A stretch of 37,577 nt of DNA from Gammaproteobacteria bacterium. GTDB taxonomy: Bacteria > Pseudomonadota > Gammaproteobacteria > Pseudomonadales > Azotimanducaceae. Made by a program: the position numbers and the translations under genes. The stretch covers positions 1 to 37,577 of the forward strand of contig JASJXV010000015.1 in NCBI GenBank assembly GCA_030123805.1. The letters run 5' to 3'. The notes below the pieces were generated by a model. It was not told the origin of the DNA. It ran no database searches and was given only the letters and a program-made list of their open reading frames with translations. Shown here piece by piece: positions 35,977 to 37,577 of this stretch (position 1 is its first letter; each line of letters opens with the position of its first letter).

Positions 35977-36102
35977 GGCACGCAATCATACGCGAAGCAG
36001 GTCGCCAATTGTTGGTTTAAAATTCTTAATATTGGCCCATGACACGGACATTGAGCCTGCTACAATCAGTCCAACTACTAAACCAACAACAGGAGTGCGT
36101 GA

Positions 36103-36873
36103 ATGGCATTTTCAAAGTTTGATCTGACCGGTAAGGTTGCATTGGTCACCGGGGGTAATTCGGGTATCGGGTTAGGATTTGCTGAGGGTCTGGCAGAGGC
36201 CGGTGCAGATGTTTGTATCTGGGGTACCAATGAGACAAAGAACGAAGCCGCCGCAGAAAAACTCAAACAATATGGCGGCAAGGTACTGGCTCAACGCTGT
36301 GACGTCGGCGACCAGGAGCAGGTGACTGAGAGTTTTGCCAGGGCAGTTGAGGAATTCGGACACATAGATTCCTGTTTTGCCAATGCCGGTATCGGCGGTA
36401 AGGGTACTTTATTCGCTGATGTGACAGCAGAAGAGTGGCATGAGGTATTCCGGGTAAACATGGATGGAGTGTTTTATACCTTGCAGACAGCAGTAAAACA
36501 CATGGTAGAGAAAGGCGACGGTGGTTCGCTGGTCGTTACCAGTAGCGGCACTGCTATTTTTGGATCTCCGCGATCGGTCCATTATGGGGCTACCAAAGCC
36601 GGGATCAATGCCATGATCAGGAGCCTGTGCACCGGATATGCTCGCTACGGCATCCGCGCCAATGCCATCATCCCCGGGTGGATAGACACGCCAATGACAG
36701 CAGGCAGTCTTAACTCGGACCTAATGAAAGCGAAAGTTCTGACCCGAATCCCGCAACGACGTTGGGGTGTGCCCTCTGACTTCAGCGGCCTTGCCGTCTA
36801 TCTGGCAAGTGATGCCAGTGTCTACCACTCCGGCGATGTCATGATGATCGACGGTGGTTTCGCAGCGTTTTAA
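36103..36873 (+). CDS. Short-chain dehydrogenase/reductase
   Basis: A 256-residue classical SDR with a complete tetrad: TGGNSGIG (16-23), NAG (94-96), Asn119, Ser148, Tyr161 and Lys165 (YGATK). The C-terminal VYHSGDVMMIDGGFAAF is typical of FabG-like enzymes. The acceptor could be a 3-oxoacyl thioester, alcohol or sugar. CAGGAG precedes the ATG. It is followed by a Rho-independent terminator, so it is probably a single-gene unit. Confidence 0.9.
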   Translation: MAFSKFDLTGKVALVTGGNSGIGLGFAEGLAEAGADVCIWGTNETKNEAAAEKLKQYGGKVLAQRCDVGDQEQVTESFARAVEEFGHIDSCFANAGIGGKGTLFADVTAEEWHEVFRVNMDGVFYTLQTAVKHMVEKGDGGSLVVTSSGTAIFGSPRSVHYGATKAGINAMIRSLCTGYARYGIRANAIIPGWIDTPMTAGSLNSDLMKAKVLTRIPQRRWGVPSDFSGLAVYLASDASVYHSGDVMMIDGGFAAF

Positions 36874-36881
36874 AGATGCCC

Positions 36882-36921
36882 GGCGGAGGCGTTATTTTTT
36901 AATGCCTGCGTCGCCTTTTTT
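36882..36921 (+). terminator. Rho-independent terminator of the SDR gene
   Basis: GGCG and AGGC plus TTA on one side face TAA, GCCT and CGCC on the other, with small bulges, followed by a run of six T (36916-36921). It sits directly after the SDR stop. Confidence 0.65.
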
Positions 36922-37046
36922 AGGTGCGTTTAGCATTGAACCGTAAGGGACTGGCAACGGACTTTGCATCCGGGTCCAACTAACTGTAAATTAGTGCCTT
37001 GATGTATAAATATCGCAATATCTGGATTTTCCAGGAGGATGTAGAT

Positions 37047-37445
37047 ATGACAACAGAACTATGGATGTTAACCGGGACTACCATACTGTTTATGCTGTTG
37101 CTTGCAATGCAATCATTGACTTCACTTTTTACAGGTGTACCCCTTACCGTTCTAGTTGGCGATCGATCAGATCTGCCTGCAGCAGAAGGATTACGAGGTC
37201 GGGCAACCCGCACCGTCAACAATTCTGTCGAAGGAATGGTTATGTTCGCCCCGCTGATCATGATTGCACATCTGGCGGGCATCTCCAACGAACTGACAGT
37301 AATGGGAGCAAGTATCTATTTTTGGAGTCGTGTAGCCTACGTGCCCTGCTACATGTTTGGCATTCGATGGATACGCACCATCGTATTCGCGGTTGGACTG
37401 GCTGGTCTATTGATGATTATTGCAGCGCTGTTTGGCATGGGCTGA
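37047..37445 (+). CDS. MAPEG-family membrane protein
   Basis: A 132-residue protein with four hydrophobic segments. The loop RATRTVNNSVEGM matches the MAPEG signature (R...N..E). MAPEG proteins include microsomal glutathione S-transferases and eicosanoid enzymes; bacterial members are mostly uncharacterised and may conjugate or bind glutathione. The start is ATG 37047 with AGGAGG 8 bases upstream; an earlier in-frame ATG at 36999 lacks a site. It is the fourth glutathione-linked fold in the window. Confidence 0.85.
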   Translation: MTTELWMLTGTTILFMLLLAMQSLTSLFTGVPLTVLVGDRSDLPAAEGLRGRATRTVNNSVEGMVMFAPLIMIAHLAGISNELTVMGASIYFWSRVAYVPCYMFGIRWIRTIVFAVGLAGLLMIIAALFGMG

Positions 37446-37452
37446 AATGAAG

Positions 37453-37482
37453 GGTAACGTCTCCTTTTGTGGAGATGTAACC
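37453..37482 (+). terminator. Hairpin after the MAPEG gene
   Basis: GGTAACGTCTCC and GGAGATGTAACC pair around TTTTGT with one A-A mismatch and a G-U pair. It may be a terminator or an RNA-stabilising hairpin, but no T-run follows. Confidence 0.4.
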
Positions 37483-37559
37483 ACAGTGTCCCTATTTACT
37501 CTGTCAAAGCAGGGCTGGCTGGCAAATATTGTCGCCGGTTCGCGATCCTGATCATCAAT

Positions 37560-37575
37560 TGCATCACGTGATGCA
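37560..37575. other. 16-bp perfect palindrome
   Basis: TGCATCACGTGATGCA is fully symmetric. It could be an operator for a gene beyond the right edge, but nothing else supports that. Confidence 0.3.
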
Positions 37576-37577
37576 TC

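Noticed and set aside
37061-37450. Alternative frame inside the MAPEG gene
   Set aside because: The MAPEG frame has a strong ribosome site, TM pattern and family motif; the alternative has none.
1-37577. Genome-wide reassignment of UGA to an amino acid
   Set aside because: Several intact genes end naturally at TGA (for example at 5218, 9878, 20276 and 37445), so TGA is a normal stop here.
1-37577. CRISPR arrays, tRNA or rRNA genes, integrase or transposase
   Set aside because: No regularly spaced repeats, cloverleaf sequences, ribosomal RNA or mobile-element proteins were recognised by eye on either strand.

Overview
The window reads as the chromosome of a free-living, probably marine, gammaproteobacterium. 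This rests on gene content: an E. coli-sized topoisomerase III, TesB thioesterase, an AttEFGH-like lipoprotein export cluster, and many lipid and xenobiotic enzymes. GC content is moderate, genes are dense with good Shine-Dalgarno sites, and TAA, TAG and TGA stops are all in normal use. Finer taxonomy is not supportable from the sequence alone. I saw no rRNA, tRNA, CRISPR, phage or transposase gene.

Layout. 1-9.9 kb: epoxide hydrolase, major facilitator (MFS) transporter, small secreted DUF4124-type protein, a gutted alkaline-phosphatase-family gene next to an organophosphate-type transporter, aldo/keto reductase, topoisomerase III, and a second-type MFS exporter. 10-17 kb: a TPP-dependent decarboxylase/lyase, a small secreted protein, then a minus-strand operon of ABC ATPase, double-FtsX permease and AttH-like lipoprotein, with an aminotransferase scrap upstream. 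17.3-24 kb: two MFS carriers, an SDR, a membrane-anchored alpha/beta hydrolase, a DEDDh exonuclease and a glutathione S-transferase (GST) whose active-site Cys codon is TGA. 24-31 kb: HAD-hydrolase remnant, acyl-CoA synthetase, MFS exporter, intact GST, VOC protein, a perfect 37-bp inverted repeat, hot-dog protein, TesB and a broken small gene. 31-37.6 kb: secreted methyltransferase-like protein, C45 acyltransferase, thiolase/DUF35 pair, MFS, SDR and a MAPEG membrane protein.

Two functional themes recur. One is acyl-CoA and small-lipid metabolism (acyl-CoA synthetase, TesB, hot-dog protein, thiolase/DUF35 pair, two SDRs, TPP enzyme). The other is detoxification and export (two GSTs, MAPEG, VOC, epoxide hydrolase, aldo/keto reductase and seven MFS transporters). 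The genes sit in short units on alternating strands, so this is an accessory neighbourhood rather than one pathway.

The most notable signal is at 23243-23950. A perfect Shine-Dalgarno and ATG open a GST frame that is interrupted only by TGA, exactly where the family has its catalytic Cys (x-P-W-V-Q-R-A). A hairpin can form just downstream. This fits a selenocysteine-containing GST. The sober alternative is a nonsense mutation, because at least four other decaying genes lie in this window. No selenocysteine machinery is present here to decide it.
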